From Podospora pseudoanserina (taxonomy: Eukaryota > Ascomycota > Sordariomycetes > Sordariales > Podosporaceae): 64,000 nucleotides of DNA. Under the pieces are notes generated by a model that did not search any database, had not been told where the DNA came from, and was given only the letters and a program-made list of their open reading frames with translations. Positions within the stretch are counted from its first letter, which is position 1. Each line of letters starts with the position of its first letter. A program made the position numbers and the translations under genes. Below are positions 60,507-64,000 of the stretch, in pieces. The stretch covers positions 2,108,001-2,172,000 of the forward strand of contig NC_085921.1 in the NCBI RefSeq assembly GCF_035222485.1, written 5' to 3'.

Positions 60507-63074
60507 TGTGAATAGTTTTATCGCCTAACCGGCGTTCGTTCGTCGCAAACTCGATATCAAGATGGCAAAAGCGCAATGTGAGGTAGCGAGAAGGTATGTC
60601 AGATCGGTCGAAACCGTTGCGAGCACCAATCGATAATATAGATATTAGGCGGGGCCGAGCGGGACGATGAAGTGTGGAGGGGGCGGTAGGAGGGTGTGTC
60701 GAGTATCACTATCGTAGGCGCCGGGCAGAAAAAGGGTTGCTATTATTACCATCCACTCTTTAACCTTTCTTTGCGGGCTGTCGTCGAATCAGGGGAAAAG
60801 TGTGCCGGATGGTCCGGGTATAGGGGGGCTGAGCTGCTGCTGGATACAATTCGACTGCTATGCCGACAAAAGACATCCGAATATCACCTCAGCACTTCTT
60901 CGGTCGCGGGGTCATTCGTGTGGGTTCGACAGCTTCGGTTGTGACACAGCACAAAGCTCGGGTCAGTGGAGGTTCAGGTTCCTCCAAAAATCTGTAGCCA
61001 GCTCGCTGGGATCCAATGTCTTGGAGCGGGAGGAGTCGCACGAAGGCAAGCCACGCCGCGGATTTGAAGCAGAGGCTGTCGGGAAACCGGGGAAGTGACG
61101 GCAGGATATCGATGTGGAATTGCAACTGCGATTCTTCGTTATAGTCGTCGTCGACCAAGCCGACGGTGTGAGAGTGGGTTGATTGTTCGTTATATACAGT
61201 CGAAAATATTCGAAACCAGCAAAAGGGAGGCAAGACAGTCACGAAGAAAGAAGAGCTGCGGCAAAGTGCCCATATTAAGGTGTGTCGGGTGTCAGGGCCC
61301 CAGTTCAGTGTGTCCCAGCGGGCTGCGTTAGCGGGGGACGCGCGCGAGCGATCACCAAGACCTAACGACGTTAGGCAGGACAGGCATGTGGCATGTGGGG
61401 GCTGGGGTTGGGTGACTGAGCGCACGGGCTGGCGGCCGAAATTCAGGGTGTTCTGCTTCACTGTTCCACCTCAGGTTAGAGGGCTGCTGCTGCTGCTTGG
61501 TAAGCTTCACCTCCACAATCAAGCCGATGACGACGCCGACCGTTTTCCCCTCGGGGTTTATTGATCTTATAAAGTCCGCTCTCTGCAGTTCGAATCGTCC
61601 AGATGGGGGCATAGGAAGCGGCACAGAGGGCCCGGGGGGAATATTTCCCCATCCCCAGACATCATCTACACGCACTGCCCACTATGCCGAGCCCGTTCTC
61701 TGTTGTCAAACTGCAGGAGTACGACCTACCCCAGACCGGATCCGAACATTGAAAGCTCAACACTTTAGGTGGCATTCACCGCACCCCAGACCCGTAGTCC
61801 GGTGTTTGGAAGTGGGTTGAGGGCTAACACTATAGCTAGCTACCTTTTAGGGGGTGGAAAGGAGGGCGGGCGTTATCAAAGGTGGTATCTTGCAATACCT
61901 ATCAGAGACAACAACTCTTCAGTCAGGTATCTATCAAACAAGGTGCCTTGCCCATCACGATCACCCGTCTCAAGGCCTCCAAAATGGACTGATGATGTTG
62001 ACCAGCAAGTATGATGGCGGTTACGCAAAACTCACAGAATTCCAGGCATTGCAGAACTTTTCCCATGATGATGATGATGTTCAGGGACTCAATATCATGC
62101 CATGCCTCACCGAGAGCTTCTGGGCTCTTCTCCAAGGTTTCCACTGTCCTCGAGACCCGTGGTTGTCGAGGTCGATCATAAACTGCCAATCCCGTCAGAG
62201 GGCGGCCTCTTCTGGAATCTGGATTCGAGCTCAGTCGGTTCTTTTGCGGGCAAGGGGTTCCCAGAAGCCGCCAGTTGTGAGACAGTGATGAAACGGGCAT
62301 GTGTTGCCGTGGAGGGGTCGTCAACCAGAAACCCCGCCGCTTGGACGTTGATGTCACCATGGTCAGTCATGACAAATCCAACGGCTTTCTAAACTCTTGA
62401 AATTCTTTTTAATTTATTTCTTCAGAGTCGTTGCTGGAAACTGGTTGTCGGTTTTGCCAAGCAACCTATACGTGGAACTTTCAACGTCGTCCCATCTCGG
62501 AAGCATCAGAGATAAGACGAGGCTTTACGCTTACAGTGGATGACACAACCACTTCGCATAGATGGTCTCGGATCAGAACTGTTTCCTAGTTCGAGTAGTC
62601 AAGTGATATCTGAGTGGCCAGGAAGATTGCTGCAGGCATGATCAAGCTGATCGGCAACACAAAGGGGCTTTGTAGTCACCTTGAATGCGCCACCAGTGTC
62701 TTTGAAGGCTATCCGATCATAGCCTTGGTGGTCGAGGCTCAGCTAGGCTGTGTCTTGGCCTTGAGTTCCCAAAATGGCAACTTTATATCATGTAATATAA
62801 CGTCCATCTCTTCTTAGCAACGTCGGTGTCAAGTATAGAGGTATAGCTCCAAGATCTATGTCTTCACGGTGGCCGGCAGGCGTGCAAAGACTGACCAAAA
62901 GCCTGAGCTTCGAGCCCCAGTCTTTGCTCGTATATATTGCACACAACGACATGAACAAGGGTCAACGCCCACATGGTATTCAACATGTCTAATATACAGC
63001 CCGTGGCATGGCATTTAAACACACCCAATACACACTTATAGTACAATTCCACCCCATTTTCATTCTCTCCCCTC
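60507..63074. other. Intergenic upstream of the Zn2Cys6 gene
   Basis: 2.6 kb without a supported gene; the overlapping ORFs have random composition. A perfect inverted repeat, CCTAACGACGTTAGG, is at 61361-61375. The right end is the 3' flank of mL38. Likely a long promoter for the regulator. Confidence 0.55.
61361..61375. promoter_or_regulatory. 15-bp perfect inverted repeat
   Basis: CCTAAC-GAC-GTTAGG, two 6-bp arms with a 3-bp spacer, about 860 bp upstream of the Zn2Cys6 start codon. It may be a dimer binding site; it has no recognised factor. Confidence 0.3.
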
Positions 63075-64000
63075 CTAATACTTGAGCCCCTTAATCCTCT
63101 TGGAGTACTTCCACAAGCTCTTGTACTTGGGCTTCTGCCTCTTCGCCTCCCAACCCCTCGCCTTCCTAGGCGGCTTCAGCGAGTGCACCCGCGGCTGCTT
63201 AAACTCAACATCCGCCCCCGGAATACCATGCCTAGCCATCACCTCAGCCGTATGCTCATCCCACACGCTCCTGAAAAGCGTGAACCCGACCGGATTAAGA
63301 TCAAACTTATCCCTAAACGACTTGAGCGAGAACCCTTCTCTCCCACCGTACATCTCCTTGAGCTTGGCAAGATCAAGAGGCTGGTTGTTGTTGTGCTCAA
63401 GAACAAACACGCTCAGGCGGTGATAAGGCGAGCCCTTTTGGGCAGTGGGGGGCAGCCAAGGGATGGCGAGGGTGCCGTCTTCGGGGAGGCCGCCCTGGGG
63501 GGATTCAGAGCTGGCTTTGGAGTTGAGACGGTGGAGGTTGAGGGAAGTCGAAGTGGGAGACCAGGGAATGTTGGTGACCATGAAGTGCAGCCGGCGGCCG
63601 TACGAGTCCGTCTCCGGGTTGGGAACGTCCGAGTCCATTACCACGACGGAGAGGAGACGCTCGCCAGAGTTGAAGACTTGCATGCGGAGGTTGGGGGGGC
63701 TTTCGGTGATGAGCGAGTCGAGGATGGTTCCGGGGGGTGCTTTGTAGCCGCGGAAGGTCATCTTGACGTCCATGGTTGGGTCGAACTTGGGGAGGATGTC
63801 GGGGACGATGTTGAACTGGTGGATACGCTGGGTGATGATCTTGTAGTCCATGGAGCGCCACTTGTTTTCGGCAAGGTAGCGGTAGATGGGCTTGTTCATG
63901 TCACCTGGGTGCATGTTAGTGAAAGCTGGCGGCGGTATATAAAGGACATCAACGCACCGTGCCCGTCCTCGAACCGCCTCTTGACCATCGGGTCGTTGAT
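63075..64000 (-). CDS. MRPL35: Mitochondrial large-subunit ribosomal protein mL38 (yeast Mrpl35), 5' part outside the window
   Basis: Partial: the visible exons are 64000-63958 and 63904-63075, joined by a 53-nt intron (GTGCGT...CAG) at a Gly codon; the protein continues past the edge. Visible sequence starts [15 protein letters not shown] and contains the PEBP-like core of mL38: [51 protein letters not shown], and [13 protein letters not shown]. It ends in a basic tail ([29 protein letters not shown] region) suited to rRNA contact. Known: mL38 is a structural protein of the central protuberance of the mitoribosome, built on a phosphatidylethanolamine-binding-protein fold without known catalytic role. 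All of the visible frame is open. Confidence 0.93.
   Translation of the reverse strand, partial: QRPDGQEAVRGRARCVDVLYIPPPAFTNMHPGDMNKPIYRYLAENKWRSMDYKIITQRIHQFNIVPDILPKFDPTMDVKMTFRGYKAPPGTILDSLITESPPNLRMQVFNSGERLLSVVVMDSDVPNPETDSYGRRLHFMVTNIPWSPTSTSLNLHRLNSKASSESPQGGLPEDGTLAIPWLPPTAQKGSPYHRLSVFVLEHNNNQPLDLAKLKEMYGGREGFSLKSFRDKFDLNPVGFTLFRSVWDEHTAEVMARHGIPGADVEFKQPRVHSLKPPRKARGWEAKRQKPKYKSLWKYSKRIKGLKY

Noticed and set aside
1-64000. Transposons or retroelement remains
   Set aside because: No transposase, reverse transcriptase or integrase motifs, no terminal repeats and no AT-rich RIP-degraded block were seen by eye. Only a library search could exclude short remnants.

Overview
The window is nuclear DNA of a filamentous ascomycete, most likely a sordariomycete close to the Sordariales. 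Short introns of about 46-175 nt with GTRNGT donors and CTRAC-type branch points, CA/CT-rich 5' leaders and the gene content all point there: a Zn2Cys6 regulator, DUF1996, DUF3433 and DUF6594 proteins, and a homeobox protein whose homeodomain is split by an intron. I resolved about a dozen intact spliced genes, one apparently frameshifted membrane-protein gene, a pair of decayed paralogues and several small or uncertain loci. Exon borders come from reading-frame continuity and splice consensus only.

Left part (1-23.7 kb) looks like accessory sequence. It holds two secreted proteins (DUF1996; a small AA1-like protein), a small disordered protein, a large DUF3433 membrane protein with a one-base frame break, two adjacent diverged paralogues of an uncharacterised fungal family (one clearly dead), a short nuclear-looking ORF, a DHA2-type MFS transporter, a five-exon DUF6594 membrane protein, and a tiny MGC-type (probably lipidated) protein with a Lys-rich repeat tail. 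Two clusters of one 22-bp-period degenerate minisatellite lie in opposite orientation at 15.3 kb and 22.5-23.0 kb.

Middle part (23.7-50.4 kb): the replication-fork protein Tof1/Timeless (minus) and a mitochondrial 3-hydroxyacyl-CoA dehydrogenase (plus) diverge from a 404-bp intergenic region. Next comes about 10 kb with no recognisable gene, a four-exon homeobox transcription factor (39.3-41.5 kb), and another 8.9 kb with no recognisable gene. One developmental-type regulator thus sits alone in about 21 kb, and the surrounding DNA is neither AT-rich nor obviously repetitive.

Right part (50.4-64 kb) is a housekeeping block read entirely from the minus strand: a Bor1/HCO3-type anion transporter, an m-AAA protease subunit of the mitochondrial inner membrane, a Zn2Cys6 transcription factor, and mitochondrial ribosomal protein mL38, cut by the window edge. 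Three products (3-hydroxyacyl-CoA dehydrogenase, m-AAA protease, mL38) are mitochondrial, but nothing suggests co-regulation.
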